From contig NZ_CP014616.1 of assembly GCF_001590685.1 (NCBI RefSeq), forward strand, positions 1,363,001-1,427,000: a DNA stretch of 64,000 bases, written 5' to 3'. The position numbers and the translations under genes are program-made. Positions 37,617 to 49,455 of this stretch are shown in pieces; the first letter of the stretch is position 1; each line of letters begins with the position of its first letter. The notes beneath the pieces are model-generated. The model did not search any database, was not told where the DNA came from, and saw only the letters and a list, made by a program, of their open reading frames with translations. The DNA comes from Sporosarcina psychrophila (GTDB taxonomy: Bacteria; Bacillota; Bacilli; Bacillales_A; Planococcaceae).

Positions 37617-39356
37617 TTGAGTCGATTGGCACAAGAAGTCGTTAAGAAGATAAGATTTGGAAAAGTAAACTGGACGAATGTATCTTCTAGAGTTACCAAC
37701 ATCACATTTAAAACTCGATTACTTTTCGCAATTCTAACAATCCTGCTAATATCCACGGTTACAATAGGATTCACAGCGTATGAAAAAATGACGAAAAGCA
37801 CTATTGAACTCGTCTCTTCCCATTTGGAACGAGAGGTGACAATTGTCAATGATCTAGCGAAAACATTGATGTTGATACATATCGGGAATAAGGAAAATTT
37901 TATGTCTGCTCTTGAAGAGGTTGTTAAGAGGCAGCATGTATCATTAACTCAAGATGGTTATAATGCAACGATGTTTTACTCAAAAGATGATCAGCTGATT
38001 CCCTTTGCGGTTAGTAAAAATACAAATCTGAGCTTGTCCAATCAAATTGTGGAGAAAATCAATCAAGACGGTAAAGGTATTTTACATGAAACGATCCAAG
38101 GAAACCCGCATACTATTAGCTATTATCGTGTTCAAGAGTTAGGCGGGGAATTTGTTATTGTTGTTCCGGACAGTGATTATTTGGCGGATACGAAAGAAAT
38201 GGGAACCCAAATTTTGATATCGATCCTAATTGCGTTAATCATTGCATTGTTACTGATTGCGCCAACGATTCACCGAATGACGAAACCGATAATTGTATTG
38301 CAACAAAAAATGCGCATGGTCAGGGAAGGGGATTTAGGAGTTGATTTGGCGATTCAATCTTCTACACCTGAATTCCAATCGCTCATTAAAAGCTTCAGGA
38401 TGATGATTGAAAGTATGTCCTATATGCTCGTGGAAATAAAAAACACTAGTATACAACTAGCACAGACTGGAAGTCATTTAAACGTCAGCTCAACTGCACT
38501 GCTGACAAAAAATGATTATTTGAATGCTCAGGTTTCAGAGTTGGAGACGATTGCTGCAGAGACGGTTTCTGTATCAGCAACACAGCAGCAAGCCTTCCAG
38601 CAGATGAAAGTTCAAATGGCTACGTTGTTTAATGAAATGGAAGAAGTTTTTCATGAGTCAACGATTACAAAACAAGTCGTGAAAACAGGAGAGACTTCGA
38701 CAATCGAGGCAGCAAAAATGATGAGAATCTTCTTCCGAAGTATGGAAAGTGTCATTCAAACGATTGATGACTTACATGAAAAGTTCATGTCCGTTTCTAG
38801 TGTAGTTAGCACCATTGATAGCATTACTGACCAAACGCGTATGCTTGCATTAAATGCGAAAATCGAAGCAACTAGAGCTGGAAAAGCAGGAGCAGGATTC
38901 TTAGTGGTAGCAAATGAGGTCCAACGATTAGCGGAGCAATCGGCTAACGCTACAGGAGAAATTAAAGGTACTATTTTACAAATGGAACAATCCGTTGATA
39001 GGACTACTTTGAATATAGAAGAGATGCAAGTAGATGCAACAAATTTTGAAAGTATTACACAAGAAAATAGTGGGAATTTCAAGGCCGCTGCAGATCAAAT
39101 CAAGGTATTGGATCGAAGGTTATTTGTTATGAAAGATCACTTGAACTCGTTGGAAAGCGGACTACCGTTATTGGAGGCATCTACGAAACAAGTAGAAAAT
39201 GTTTCCGGAAAAAATAAAAGTAATGCAGCTCAAATGATGCGCGCATTTCAGGAACAATTTGAAGCGATGCAAGCTGTTGAAAAAACGGGGTCAGAGTTAT
39301 CTTCTCTTTCCAATAAACTGTTGGTTAACGCCAATCAATTCACTACTTCAATTTGA
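37617..39356 (+). CDS. Methyl-accepting chemotaxis protein
   Basis: Chemoreceptor with an N-terminal helix (about 30-50), an extracellular Cache-like sensor (about 50-195), a second helix (about 200-220), HAMP and signalling domain. The tip reads [30 protein letters not shown], with several departures from the usual (A-to-K, A-to-T), so coupling to CheA may be altered. TTG at 37617 is preferred over an ATG at 37575 because GAGGTGG lies eight bases before it. Single gene after a terminator. Confidence 0.88.
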   Translation: MSRLAQEVVKKIRFGKVNWTNVSSRVTNITFKTRLLFAILTILLISTVTIGFTAYEKMTKSTIELVSSHLEREVTIVNDLAKTLMLIHIGNKENFMSALEEVVKRQHVSLTQDGYNATMFYSKDDQLIPFAVSKNTNLSLSNQIVEKINQDGKGILHETIQGNPHTISYYRVQELGGEFVIVVPDSDYLADTKEMGTQILISILIALIIALLLIAPTIHRMTKPIIVLQQKMRMVREGDLGVDLAIQSSTPEFQSLIKSFRMMIESMSYMLVEIKNTSIQLAQTGSHLNVSSTALLTKNDYLNAQVSELETIAAETVSVSATQQQAFQQMKVQMATLFNEMEEVFHESTITKQVVKTGETSTIEAAKMMRIFFRSMESVIQTIDDLHEKFMSVSSVVSTIDSITDQTRMLALNAKIEATRAGKAGAGFLVVANEVQRLAEQSANATGEIKGTILQMEQSVDRTTLNIEEMQVDATNFESITQENSGNFKAAADQIKVLDRRLFVMKDHLNSLESGLPLLEASTKQVENVSGKNKSNAAQMMRAFQEQFEAMQAVEKTGSELSSLSNKLLVNANQFTTSI

Positions 39357-39424
39357 TTTACTGAATCGACGGATAGTAACCTGTATAATGAAAGAAACAA
39401 AATAGTCAAAGGGGGACTTTTCTT

Positions 39425-39868
39425 ATGGCACAACATCACTTCCATTTAAAAGCTGACTGGCCAGGTTTACGGAATGATATAGGAACAATCGATGCGGGAA
39501 ATTTAAAGACGGAGATTTCAATTCCAACCGAAATGGACGGGCCGGGAATTGGTACAAATCCGGATGAAATGCTGCTAGGTGCAGCGGCGACATGTTATAT
39601 TATTACACTTGCGGCTATGATGGAGCGAAGTAAATTGGAGAAAGTCGCCTTGACGATGGAGTCAGTTGGTGTTGTCGATGTAACGAACGGTGTCATTACA
39701 TATAAAAAGATTATTCATAAACCAGAAATCGTATTGAAAAAGGACGCAACTGAAAGGGATGAAGCACTGGCACACAAGCTTGCGGAAAAAGCTGAAACGT
39801 CCTGTATGATTAGTCGTGCTATCAAAGGAAATGTAGAAATTGAGTTAGATACAACTGTAATAAAATAG
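39425..39868 (+). CDS. OsmC-family peroxiredoxin-like protein
   Basis: A 147-residue OsmC/Ohr-fold protein. The first active cysteine is in GAAATCYIITLAAMMER and the second in AEKAETSCMISRAIKG, matching thiol peroxidase architecture (organic hydroperoxide reduction). The N-terminal WPGLRNDIGTIDAGN block is typical of the Bacillales YhfA-like branch. Good AAGGGGG ribosome site. A decayed copy of its N-terminus appears at 34079. Confidence 0.88.
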   Translation: MAQHHFHLKADWPGLRNDIGTIDAGNLKTEISIPTEMDGPGIGTNPDEMLLGAAATCYIITLAAMMERSKLEKVALTMESVGVVDVTNGVITYKKIIHKPEIVLKKDATERDEALAHKLAEKAETSCMISRAIKGNVEIELDTTVIK

Positions 39869-40004
39869 AATGCTAAGATGTTCAAAAACCGTGCTCTATG
39901 GAGTGCGGTTTTTTTATACGGAAAAATAAGATTGTATTTAACGTAGATGAAGTGTATATTTGTTTATATAAAAACAGTGTGGAGAGAAAGGTGTTTATGT
40001 TTAA

Positions 40005-41105
40005 ATGGATATGTCACTAGATTACCCGGTAGAAGTTATGGAAAAGGGATACATCGAAGAGAATCGTTATTATCGCTGTTTATTATGTGGTGAAGAAGTT
40101 GAAAAAGGGATCATTTATCCTGTAGGAGATGTACTTTTCACAGATTGGCGTTATATGGAACACCATATTGAAAGGACGCATGGCAGTGTTTTTGAACGAT
40201 TACTCTCAGGTGGTAAGGAACAGACGGGGCTGTCCGACCAACAGTCGAAATTGCTTTCTTTGATTTACGCAGGAAAGACAGATAAAGAAATTCAACAGGA
40301 ACTGAAAATCGGAAGCATGTCGACGATTCGTAATCATCGTTTTTCATTACGCAAAAAAGAAAAACAAGCAAAAACCCTGCTGGCTCTCATGAATTTAGTG
40401 AAACGGCAACAAGAAATCGTAACAGATGAACCGAATATCGATAAGCCGAATGAGAAATCATTTGAACCTTCAACAGAATTAGCGCGCTATTTCTCTGAGG
40501 AGGATGGGCGTTTGAAAACACTACGTATGAAAGAGCAAGAAAAAAATCGCCTGTTAGCAGAAATTGCGTTGCTCTTCAAACCGAATAAAGTGTATTCAGA
40601 AGGTGAAGTCAATGCGATTTTGGTGACGATCTTCGAAGATTATATGCTGTTACGGCGGGAGATGGTCGACCGTGATGTGTTAACGCGTAATGCTGAAGGA
40701 AGTGCATATCGCCTTGTGCAAAGTCTAGAAAAAGGAGATGTCGATGAAATGGATTTTAAAAAAGAAATGAAATTGAAAGCGAAAGAAGATAAACCGAGTT
40801 ATGGAATATTTCAAATCAAGAATGTAAAGAACGGGAAGCTTTTTGTAAATTCGACACCGAATTTCAAAACATTGAACGGATTAAAATTCATGTTAACTAC
40901 CGGCGGGCATAAAAATAAAGAACTACAAACCGATTGGGATGAACATGGAAAAGACAATTTTGAAATTGAAATACTTGAAACGATAGATGAAAAGGATTGG
41001 CAGGGGATTAGTAAAAGTAAAATCCTTGAGAAGCAGTTGGATAAGTGGGTAGAAGAGTTACAGCCATATGGGGAAAAAGGATACAATCGTATTAAAAAAA
41101 TGTGA
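40005..41105 (+). CDS. Multidomain DUF2087 / GIY-YIG-like regulator
   Basis: A 366-residue protein with four recognisable parts. A C2H2-like zinc site (CLLC, about 25-28, and HHIERTH, about 53-59); a LuxR-type helix-turn-helix (about 75-125, with LSDQQSKLLSLIYAGKTDKEI); a DUF2087 domain (about 175-245); and a C-terminal GIY-YIG-like domain (about 268-345). In the last, GIY is GIF and YIG is FVN, and no catalytic Arg is clear, so it is probably a binding fold rather than a nuclease. Function likely transcriptional; target unknown. Confidence 0.75.
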   Translation: MDMSLDYPVEVMEKGYIEENRYYRCLLCGEEVEKGIIYPVGDVLFTDWRYMEHHIERTHGSVFERLLSGGKEQTGLSDQQSKLLSLIYAGKTDKEIQQELKIGSMSTIRNHRFSLRKKEKQAKTLLALMNLVKRQQEIVTDEPNIDKPNEKSFEPSTELARYFSEEDGRLKTLRMKEQEKNRLLAEIALLFKPNKVYSEGEVNAILVTIFEDYMLLRREMVDRDVLTRNAEGSAYRLVQSLEKGDVDEMDFKKEMKLKAKEDKPSYGIFQIKNVKNGKLFVNSTPNFKTLNGLKFMLTTGGHKNKELQTDWDEHGKDNFEIEILETIDEKDWQGISKSKILEKQLDKWVEELQPYGEKGYNRIKKM

Positions 41106-41127
41106 TAGTTAGTTAAGAAGACACGTC

Positions 41128-41612
41128 TGTTGATCAGCCATTTATTTGCATAAAACACTGGTGAGTAAGGCTTGGAAAATCTATTTTCACTGGACCATTT
41201 CGAGCACTCTAGTACCCTGTACAATTTGTTCCTCGCTTACTTTTAGCAGAGATTATGCATCTATCCATGTGATGTCTTATAGAAAGTGACACTTCTTTAA
41301 AATAAATAAGAAAAAACCATATAGAAATCATCAGCCGCCAAAATTACATCTTTGGCGGCTTTTATCCAGGTAGACAATCGTCTATTCTTTTGTCCCAAAA
41401 AGCTTTAGCACTTCGTGTACTAATGTATTTGGAGCGCGACGGATGAAGGACCACCATACGATTACCGAAAAAATATGTAGGGATGCGACAAAGTCGCATC
41501 CCTACATATTCAGATATCCCGGTAATCTTATAGAAGTCATTCAATCCAAAGCAATCTAAAGTAAATCATACACGTAGCGCGCCCATAGTGTGATCAAGTT
41601 ATTTACTGGCCG
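41128..41612 (+). repeat. MITE-like element, copy D
   Basis: Starts TGTTGATCAGCC like the other copies. It lacks the 8000-8220 part of copy B (junction at TTC/GAGCACTCTAGTAC), keeps the terminator-like AGCCGCCAAA/TTTGGCGGCT (41333-41360) and the nested hairpin, here ATATGTAGGGATGCGAC (41473-41489) with a perfect partner at 41493-41509. The right terminus has been lost or replaced; the dispersed-repeat boundary AAGGCGCCTTCCGCTTTTC follows at 41632. Confidence 0.75.
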
Positions 41613-41654
41613 TCTTTTTCATGTCTACCAAGGCGCCTTCCGCTTTTCTTATGT

Positions 41655-42212
41655 TCACTTATTGGGCGTATCCTGTTCAGGCTTTTTAATTGGCACGAGA
41701 TTAAAAATATCATGATCTTCAAAAGCATCAACAAGACGATCGAGCCAATCGTAATAATCTCGTAGGTATAGTAATTTTTCAATATCTATAGTTACTTCTT
41801 CTCTCAATTCATCATCTATCGCGGGATCGTTTACTAGTCCTTCCAGTTCAGCCAAAGACCTTCTTATTGCGGCTGAATGCAAGGAAACAGATCTTCTCCA
41901 CTTTATTGAAAATAGGTCAATAAAGCTTTGATACCAATCATCCTTCACTTGATAAAGGTCTTTTCGGACCCCTCTTTTCCAAGCACGTTCCACTAACTTC
42001 AAATCGGATAGTGCTCTGACAGATGTGCTCATGCTCGTTTTACTCATCCCGAGTTCTTCTGTCATGTCATCCAATGTTAACGGCTCATTATGAAAAAACA
42101 TCGTGCCATACTGTCTTCCAGCAGAAGGTGTAAGACCATAAAGATGTATATTTTGTGCGATGGATTCAATAATCCTCTCACGAGCTTTTTCAAGTTTTTC
42201 ATTACCGTTCAT
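41655..42212 (-). CDS. GbsR/OpcR-type MarR repressor
   Basis: Winged-helix regulator of the GbsR family controlling osmoprotectant uptake or betaine synthesis. HTH about 45-95 with LTLDDMTEELGMSKTSMSTSVRALSDLKLVERAW. The 185 residues include a C-terminal helical dimerisation region. ATG at 42212 is supported by GGAGGGAAG upstream; the 42242 start is not. It is divergent from the opuA genes, with a palindromic operator between them. OpcR-like repression of glycine betaine import is the likely role. Confidence 0.87.
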   Translation of the reverse strand: MNGNEKLEKARERIIESIAQNIHLYGLTPSAGRQYGTMFFHNEPLTLDDMTEELGMSKTSMSTSVRALSDLKLVERAWKRGVRKDLYQVKDDWYQSFIDLFSIKWRRSVSLHSAAIRRSLAELEGLVNDPAIDDELREEVTIDIEKLLYLRDYYDWLDRLVDAFEDHDIFNLVPIKKPEQDTPNK

Positions 42213-42314
42213 ACAACGTCTTCCCTCCACTATAACCGGCATTTATTAACCGATCCAGCTCATTTCTTATAGCGTATTATATCCTATCTTAAAAAGCAAT
42301 TCGTAGCAATAAAA

Positions 42315-42340
42315 GTTCGTACAGTTTTTTCTGTACAAAC
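42315..42340. promoter_or_regulatory. Palindromic operator, GbsR-type
   Basis: GTTCGTACAG (42315-42324), six T, CTGTACAAAC (42331-42340): a 10-bp dyad with one mismatch. It lies in the 218-base space between repressor and opuAA starts, upstream of the opuA -35. It is the likely repressor binding site. Confidence 0.7.
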
Positions 42341-42360
42341 CATTTAAATTGAGAAAACGG

Positions 42361-42389
42361 TTGTAATGCAAAAAAAAGACAGCTATACT
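42361..42389 (+). promoter_or_regulatory. Promoter of opuA
   Basis: TTGTAA (42361-42366), 17-base spacer, TATACT (42384-42389), just downstream of the palindromic operator. Confidence 0.65.
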
Positions 42390-42430
42390 AGAAGACATTC
42401 GTCAGTTTTGAAAATATAAGGAGTGTATGT

Positions 42431-43693
42431 ATGAGTGAACAGATTGCCAGTAAGAAAATCCAAGTGATAAACACCACAAAGATTTTCGGTAAAAATGCGA
42501 AGCGGGCTTCCCAGCTTCTAAATGAAGGAAAAACAAAAGGTGAGATTTTGAAAGCCACCGGCGCAACAGTCGGGGTGAAAAATGCATCATTCGATGTGTA
42601 CGAAGGTGAAATATTTGTCATTATGGGATTGTCAGGTAGCGGAAAATCAACGCTTGTTAGATTACTGAACAGGCTGATTGACCCAACAATGGGCAATATC
42701 CTGCTAGACGGTGAGGACATCGTTGGGATGAATAAAGAACAACTTCGTAATGTAAGGCGTAAGAAAATTGGAATGGTATTTCAAAACTTCGCACTCTTTC
42801 CCCACAAGACGATTCTTGAAAACGCGGAATATGGCTTAGAAATCCAAGGAGTAGCGAAGGCAGAACGTCAAGTCAAAGCGAAAGAATCCTTAGGACTAGT
42901 CGGACTTGCAGGATATGAAGATCAATTCCCTAGCCAGCTGAGCGGAGGCATGCAACAGCGTGTTGGTTTAGCGAGAGCGCTAGCTAATGGACCAGATATT
43001 TTGCTGATGGACGAAGCATTCAGTGCGCTTGATCCGTTAATCCGCAAAGATATGCAAGACGAATTATTGCAACTTCATAATGATATGGGGAAAACAATTA
43101 TTTTCATTACGCATGACTTAGATGAGGCACTTCGTATAGGCGACCGCATTGCATTGATGAAAGACGGGGAAATTGTTCAAGTGGGTACGCCCGAAGAGAT
43201 ATTGATGAGTCCGTCGAATGAATATGTAGAACGCTTTGTTGAAGATGTGGATCTTTCTAAAGTATTGACAGCGGGACATATTATGAAAAAAGCAGAGACG
43301 GTTCAAATCGACCGTGGAGCGAGAGTAGCTCTTCGAATGATGAAACAACTTGGGATATCTTCAATTTACGTTGTCGATAAAGCAAAGCGTCTTTTAGGTG
43401 CGGTCACGGCCCAAGATGCGAGTTTGGCTATTGAAACAGGGAAGACACTTGAAGAAATAATGATTACCGACCTTCCGATGATTCTTCTGGATACCGTGCT
43501 AATCGATCTGTTCGATATCGTATCGACAGCGGTTATTCCGGTTGCAGTCGTTGATGAAAATAACAAGCTACAGGGAATTATTATTCGTGGTGCATTGATT
43601 GGTGCATTATCAGGTGATAATCAGTTTATCAATAATAACGGAACTTTCGATTCCGATGAACATACGGATACGGAGGCGAAGATAAATGGATAA
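42431..43693 (+). CDS. opuAA: Glycine betaine ABC importer, ATPase
   Basis: ATPase of the OpuA osmoprotectant importer. Walker A GLSGSGKST, signature LSGGMQQRVG, Walker B ILLMDEAFSALD, and H-loop FITHDLDEA. A C-terminal pair of CBS domains (about 290-410) is present, typical for ionic strength sensing in OpuA. The 420-residue length matches. It overlaps opuAB by eight bases. Repressor-controlled, adjacent to the operator. Confidence 0.96.
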   Translation: MSEQIASKKIQVINTTKIFGKNAKRASQLLNEGKTKGEILKATGATVGVKNASFDVYEGEIFVIMGLSGSGKSTLVRLLNRLIDPTMGNILLDGEDIVGMNKEQLRNVRRKKIGMVFQNFALFPHKTILENAEYGLEIQGVAKAERQVKAKESLGLVGLAGYEDQFPSQLSGGMQQRVGLARALANGPDILLMDEAFSALDPLIRKDMQDELLQLHNDMGKTIIFITHDLDEALRIGDRIALMKDGEIVQVGTPEEILMSPSNEYVERFVEDVDLSKVLTAGHIMKKAETVQIDRGARVALRMMKQLGISSIYVVDKAKRLLGAVTAQDASLAIETGKTLEEIMITDLPMILLDTVLIDLFDIVSTAVIPVAVVDENNKLQGIIIRGALIGALSGDNQFINNNGTFDSDEHTDTEAKING

Positions 43694-44537
43694 ATATTTA
43701 CCTCGTTTGCCATTTGCAGAGTGGATTGACAATGGAGTCGATTGGCTCGTACTAACTTTCGGTACAGTGTTTGACGGGATTTCAGATTTTCTCAAAGGAA
43801 TAGTTGAAGGATCAGTGGAATTGCTCGATATCGTGCCATCTATTTTACTTGCCGTGCTATTTGCCTTGCTTGCGTGGTTCGTATCTACTCGCCGCATTGC
43901 CATATTTACATTGTTCGGCTTGCTGTTCATCGATTACTTGGGCTATTGGTACCCGATGCTGCAAATGCTGGCGCTCGTACTCACCTCTGTATTCTTCGCA
44001 CTGATAATCGGAATTCCAGTCGGTATTTGGGGATCACAACAAGCGACAGCAAGAAAAATCATCAATCCCTTATTGGATTTGATGCAAACCATGCCGGCAT
44101 TCGTTTATTTATTGCCAGCTATATTCTTCTTTAACATCGGGGTCGTCCCAGGTGTTGTGGCATCTGTTATCTTCTCAATGCCGCCAACAATTCGTTTGAC
44201 AATGCTTGGAATAGAACAAGTTCCGAAAGATTTAATCGAAGCGACAGAAGCATTTGGTTCTACAACTTGGCAGAGATTGAGCAAAGTACAAATTCCGCTT
44301 GCAAAACCTACAATTATGGCGGGTGTCAATCAAAGTATTATGCTTTCCCTATCGATGGTCGTTATTGCATCGATGGTTGGTGCGCCAGGGCTTGGTGAAG
44401 AAGTTTACCGAGCTGTTACACAACTGAAAACGGGTGTTGGTTTTGAAACCGGATTGTCCATCGTTATCGTAGCCATCATTTTAGATCGCATCACGCAACA
44501 CGCAGGAAAGAAAAAACAAGGGGGAACTAAACTATGA
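43686..44537 (+). CDS. opuAB: Glycine betaine ABC importer, permease
   Basis: Transmembrane permease of OpuA. Amphipathic N-terminal region, then about six helices; the cytoplasmic EAA loop reads IEATEAFGSTTWQRLSKVQIPLAKP, which docks with the ATPase. The 283-residue length is usual. It overlaps opuAA upstream and opuAC downstream, so the three are translated together. Confidence 0.95.
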   Translation: MDKYLPRLPFAEWIDNGVDWLVLTFGTVFDGISDFLKGIVEGSVELLDIVPSILLAVLFALLAWFVSTRRIAIFTLFGLLFIDYLGYWYPMLQMLALVLTSVFFALIIGIPVGIWGSQQATARKIINPLLDLMQTMPAFVYLLPAIFFFNIGVVPGVVASVIFSMPPTIRLTMLGIEQVPKDLIEATEAFGSTTWQRLSKVQIPLAKPTIMAGVNQSIMLSLSMVVIASMVGAPGLGEEVYRAVTQLKTGVGFETGLSIVIVAIILDRITQHAGKKKQGGTKL

Positions 44538-45433
44538 AATTAACAAAAAAAGTATTAGGACTTGGAGCGGTTGCTCTGCTTGCAGTAGGACTTGCTGCAT
44601 GTGGCAGTGACAAGAATGAAGCAGACGGAGACTCCACGAAAACAGTTGGTGAATCAGTAGACTATAAGATTACAGGTATCGATCCAGGTGCAGGTATCAT
44701 GGAAGCTACTGAAAAAGTACTTACAGAATATGACCTTACAGATTGGGATCTTACAACAGGTTCAAGTGCGGCAATGACAGCTTCACTGAAAAAAGCTTAT
44801 GACAAAGAGCAACCGATTATCGTTACAGGTTGGACACCGCATTGGAAATTTGCGAAATACGATTTGAAATATCTTGAAGATCCAAAAGGTGTGTACGGTG
44901 GGGAAGAGCAGATCCGTACAATCGGAAGAATCGGATTAGCAGAAGATCTGCCAGAAGCGCACCAAATCTTATCGAAGTTCAACTGGACTGAAGAGGATAT
45001 GGGAGAAATAATGGTAGCTATTCAAGAAGGTGAAAAAGAAGACGCGGCAGCACAAAAATGGGTTGAAGCAAATGAAGAAAAAGTGGCTGTATGGACAGAA
45101 GGCGTTGAAAAAGTGGACGGCGACAAGATCAAACTTGCTTACGTTGCATGGGACAGTGAAATCGCTAGTCATAACGTCATGAAAATTGTTTTAGAAGATA
45201 TGGGTTATAAAGTGACATTAACACAAGTTGAAGCAGGTCCATTATGGACTGCAGTTGCTGACGGTAGTGCAGACGCATCGCTTGCAGCTTGGATGCCATT
45301 AACACATAAAACATATGCTGATAAATTCGAAGGTAAATTCGAAGAACTTGGCGTCAATATGGAAGGTGTCAAAGTCGGTCTAGTGGTACCGAAGTATATG
45401 GACATCGATTCAATTGAAGACTTGAAGAAATAA
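44534..45433 (+). CDS. opuAC: Glycine betaine-binding lipoprotein
   Basis: Substrate-binding lipoprotein of OpuA: lipobox LAACGSD near residue 23. It is a class with two similar half-domains; aromatic ligand-cage residues are indicated by TGWTPHWKFAKYDLKYL and the C-terminal AAWMPLTHKTYADK. Binds glycine betaine or proline betaine at the outer membrane face. 299 residues. A terminator follows at 45481. Confidence 0.95.
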   Translation: MKLTKKVLGLGAVALLAVGLAACGSDKNEADGDSTKTVGESVDYKITGIDPGAGIMEATEKVLTEYDLTDWDLTTGSSAAMTASLKKAYDKEQPIIVTGWTPHWKFAKYDLKYLEDPKGVYGGEEQIRTIGRIGLAEDLPEAHQILSKFNWTEEDMGEIMVAIQEGEKEDAAAQKWVEANEEKVAVWTEGVEKVDGDKIKLAYVAWDSEIASHNVMKIVLEDMGYKVTLTQVEAGPLWTAVADGSADASLAAWMPLTHKTYADKFEGKFEELGVNMEGVKVGLVVPKYMDIDSIEDLKK

Positions 45434-45480
45434 GTAATAGAATGTCAGTGTTATTTAAACGCGAGCAATAGGATAATGAA

Positions 45481-45522
45481 CCCGGAAGAACGCTGTAATA
45501 TGCAGCGGTTTCTCGGTTTTAT
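45481..45522 (+). terminator. Terminator of opuA
   Basis: CCGGAAGAACGCTG and CAGCGGTTTCTCGG form a stem with small mismatches, followed by TTTTATT. Confidence 0.7.
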
Positions 45523-45566
45523 TATATGTTGCAAATGCAATGGTATTCTTATTTCATCATATATAG

Positions 45567-45603
45567 AAGACTCTGCTCTGTTCAATCAGACTGAGTCTTT
45601 TTT
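45567..45603 (+). terminator. Terminator-like hairpin before rib leader
   Basis: AAGACTC (45567-45573) pairs with GAGTCTT (45593-45599), followed by TTTT. Confidence 0.6.
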
Positions 45604-45652
45604 GATTTTATGGCAGCAGTATGATAACTTTAAGTCGGCACGTATAAACAAA

Positions 45653-46937
<1,285 letters not shown>

Positions 46938-46943
46938 CAGCAG

Positions 46944-47594
46944 TTGTTTACTGGGATTATTGAAGAAGTAGGAACAGTTTCAGCGGTTAGGCCAGCGGCG
47001 AATTCTTTGCAACTATCAATCCGTTGTAGCAAAGTGCTTAGCGATGTTAAAAAAGGCGATAGTCTGGCGGTGAATGGTGTCTGTTTGACGGTATCAGATT
47101 TCTCGAGCAATCATTTTACAGCTGATGTCATGCCTGAAACTGTTAAAGCGACAACGCTTCAAGCATTGCGTACGGGAAGTCCAGTTAACTTAGAACGTGC
47201 GATGGCGGCGAATGGTCGTTTCGGCGGACATATAGTCAGTGGACATGTCGATGGCACTGGCGAAATTGTTTCGGTTAGACAAAAAGAAAATGCAATCTAT
47301 ATGGAAATCAGTATCGCAACTAAATTATTGAAGTATTTTATCCCAAAAGGTTCAGTAACTGTGGATGGAACATCACTTACTGTATTTGGTGTGACGAGTA
47401 TTGGTTTTATCATCTCATTAATTCCAGTCACGCAAGGTGACTCAATCATCGGCCGAAAACGGGCTGGGGATCGAGTGAACGTAGAATGCGATATGCTCGC
47501 GAAATATATAGAACGGCTAATAACTACAGACAAAGAGAATCCAACTGGCGGTTTAACAATGGATACCCTTATCGCCAGTGGATTCCTCAGTTAA
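46944..47594 (+). CDS. ribE: Riboflavin synthase alpha chain
   Basis: Converts two lumazine molecules to riboflavin plus the ribityl pyrimidine. The two-fold repeated beta-barrel is visible: [10 protein letters not shown] at the start, then the [11 protein letters not shown] and [11 protein letters not shown] pair, and the [11 protein letters not shown] block. 216 residues. TTG start behind GGAGG. Directly follows the frameshifted ribD; the start is six bases after the ribD stop. Confidence 0.94.
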   Translation: MFTGIIEEVGTVSAVRPAANSLQLSIRCSKVLSDVKKGDSLAVNGVCLTVSDFSSNHFTADVMPETVKATTLQALRTGSPVNLERAMAANGRFGGHIVSGHVDGTGEIVSVRQKENAIYMEISIATKLLKYFIPKGSVTVDGTSLTVFGVTSIGFIISLIPVTQGDSIIGRKRAGDRVNVECDMLAKYIERLITTDKENPTGGLTMDTLIASGFLS

Positions 47595-47607
47595 GGGGGC
47601 AAAGCAG

Positions 47608-48801
47608 ATGTACTCTACCGTAGAAAAAGCAATTGAAGAACTAAAAAAAGGAAAAGCAATTATTGTCGTTGACGACGAAGACCGAGAGAACGAAGGTGAC
47701 TTTGTTGCACTTGGTGAATTCGCTACACCCGAAATGATTAACTTTATGGCGACGGAAGGCCGTGGATTGATTTGCGTGCCGATAGACGAAGAGAAATCGC
47801 GACAGCTTGAACTCGGACTTATGACAGAAAATAATAGTGATGTGCACGGAACTGCATTTACGATTAGCATTGATCATGCGGATTGTCATACTGGAATCTC
47901 TGCATTTGAACGGTCGGAAACAGTATTAAGGATGCTAGGGACTGAAGCAGGTCCAACAGACTTTAGAAGACCAGGACATATATTTCCGCTAATAGCGAAG
48001 TCTGGCGGCGTCCTAAAGCGCTCTGGTCATACAGAAGCTGCTGTAGACCTCGCGAAGCTCGCGGGAGCAGAACCAGTCGGCGTCATATGTGAAATTATGA
48101 ACGTAGATGGGACAATGGCGAGAGGTCCACAGTTGAAAGAGATAGCTGAACGATTTGATCTTGTTATCTTAACAATTCAGGAACTAATTGCTTATCGTCG
48201 CATCAATGAAAAACTTGTTGAGCGCATTGTAGATATTAGTCTGCCAACAGATTTTGGAGATTTTAAAGCATTCGCTTTCGTTGAAAAAGAAACAGGGAAT
48301 GAACATATTGCTTTGGTAAAAGGTGATATCGAAGATGCTGAAAATGTACTCGTCCGCGTTCATTCGGAATGTTTGACAGGCGATGTCTTTGGCTCATATC
48401 GATGTGATTGTGGTCCGCAACTTCAAGCTGCACTTGCACAGATTGAAAAAGCCGGAAGAGGCGTCTTACTCTATATGCGTCAGGAAGGTCGTGGAATAGG
48501 TCTCGTCAATAAAATGAAGGCCTACAAGCTGCAGGAAGAAGGATACGATACTGTTGAAGCCAATGAGAAATTAGGATTTCCAGATGACCTTCGAGATTAC
48601 GGCATCGGTGCACAAATACTGCGGGATCTCGGTTTAACGTCGATTCATCTTCTGACGAACAACCCGCGTAAAATTGCTGGAATAGCAGGACACGGGTTAG
48701 AAATAACAGAGCGCATTCAAATCGAAATGCCTGTTAAAGTGGAGAACAAAATTTATATGGAAACAAAGAAAAATAAAATGGGACACTTATTGCATAATTG
48801 A
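47608..48801 (+). CDS. ribBA: DHBP synthase / GTP cyclohydrolase II
   Basis: Bifunctional enzyme making both precursors of the lumazine: 3,4-dihydroxy-2-butanone 4-phosphate (N-terminal, about 1-200, acidic motif [10 protein letters not shown] and RPGHIFPL) and the pyrimidine from GTP (C-terminal, about 205-397, zinc site [16 protein letters not shown], and RQEGRGIGL). The ATG at 47608 is preferred; it has GGGGGCAAAG upstream. 397 residues. Confidence 0.96.
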   Translation: MYSTVEKAIEELKKGKAIIVVDDEDRENEGDFVALGEFATPEMINFMATEGRGLICVPIDEEKSRQLELGLMTENNSDVHGTAFTISIDHADCHTGISAFERSETVLRMLGTEAGPTDFRRPGHIFPLIAKSGGVLKRSGHTEAAVDLAKLAGAEPVGVICEIMNVDGTMARGPQLKEIAERFDLVILTIQELIAYRRINEKLVERIVDISLPTDFGDFKAFAFVEKETGNEHIALVKGDIEDAENVLVRVHSECLTGDVFGSYRCDCGPQLQAALAQIEKAGRGVLLYMRQEGRGIGLVNKMKAYKLQEEGYDTVEANEKLGFPDDLRDYGIGAQILRDLGLTSIHLLTNNPRKIAGIAGHGLEITERIQIEMPVKVENKIYMETKKNKMGHLLHN

Positions 48802-48810
48802 GGGGGAATA

Positions 48811-49278
48811 ATGATGAGAACAATTTATGAAGGACATTTAGTTGGAACAGGGCTTAAAGTTGGAATCGTGGTAGCAAGGTTCAATGAATTCATTACAGGA
48901 AAATTACTAAGCGGAGCGGAAGATGCATTGCTTCGTCACGGAGTAGCCGACAGTGATATCGCGGTTGCTTGGGTGCCAGGTGCCTATGAAATTCCGCTAA
49001 TAGCGAAGAAGATGGCGGCTTCCGGTAAGTACGATGCAGTTATCACACTTGGTACAGTTATCCGCGGAGCAACACCGCATTTCGACTATGTATGTAATGA
49101 AGTGGCTAAAGGGGTCGCGGCCATCAATCTGCAGGAAGGCATCCCGGTTATTTTCGGTGTCTTGACAACAGACACGATTGAACAGGCAATTGAACGTGCG
49201 GGAACGAAAGCCGGCAATAAAGGATGGGATGCAGGGAATGCAGCGATTGAGATGGCGAATTTGTTGAAACAAATATAA
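48811..49278 (+). CDS. ribH: Lumazine synthase
   Basis: 6,7-dimethyl-8-ribityllumazine synthase, forming the penultimate intermediate and normally a 60-subunit capsid. Features: [13 protein letters not shown] near residue 20, [10 protein letters not shown], the [14 protein letters not shown] active-site loop with catalytic His, and [16 protein letters not shown]. 155 residues. GAGGGGG ribosome site. Last gene of the riboflavin operon. Confidence 0.97.
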   Translation: MMRTIYEGHLVGTGLKVGIVVARFNEFITGKLLSGAEDALLRHGVADSDIAVAWVPGAYEIPLIAKKMAASGKYDAVITLGTVIRGATPHFDYVCNEVAKGVAAINLQEGIPVIFGVLTTDTIEQAIERAGTKAGNKGWDAGNAAIEMANLLKQI

Positions 49279-49292
49279 TCGTTGATAAATAG

Positions 49293-49332
49293 AAGGCACA
49301 GTTTTCGGTTATCCGGAAACTGTGCCTTTTTT
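49293..49332 (+). terminator. Terminator of the riboflavin operon
   Basis: AAGGCACAGTTTTCGG pairs with CCGGAAACTGTGCCTT, followed by TTTTTT. Confidence 0.88.
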
Positions 49333-49455
49333 AATATTTCAACACCCGCGTACATGTTAGTTAAGGAAATGTAGTAGTAGAGTGAATAATGTGGTTAGTT
49401 TTAGGGATTCCGAGGTATAAAGAATAAAGGAAAGGTTTTTTGAGGAAACTATTTT

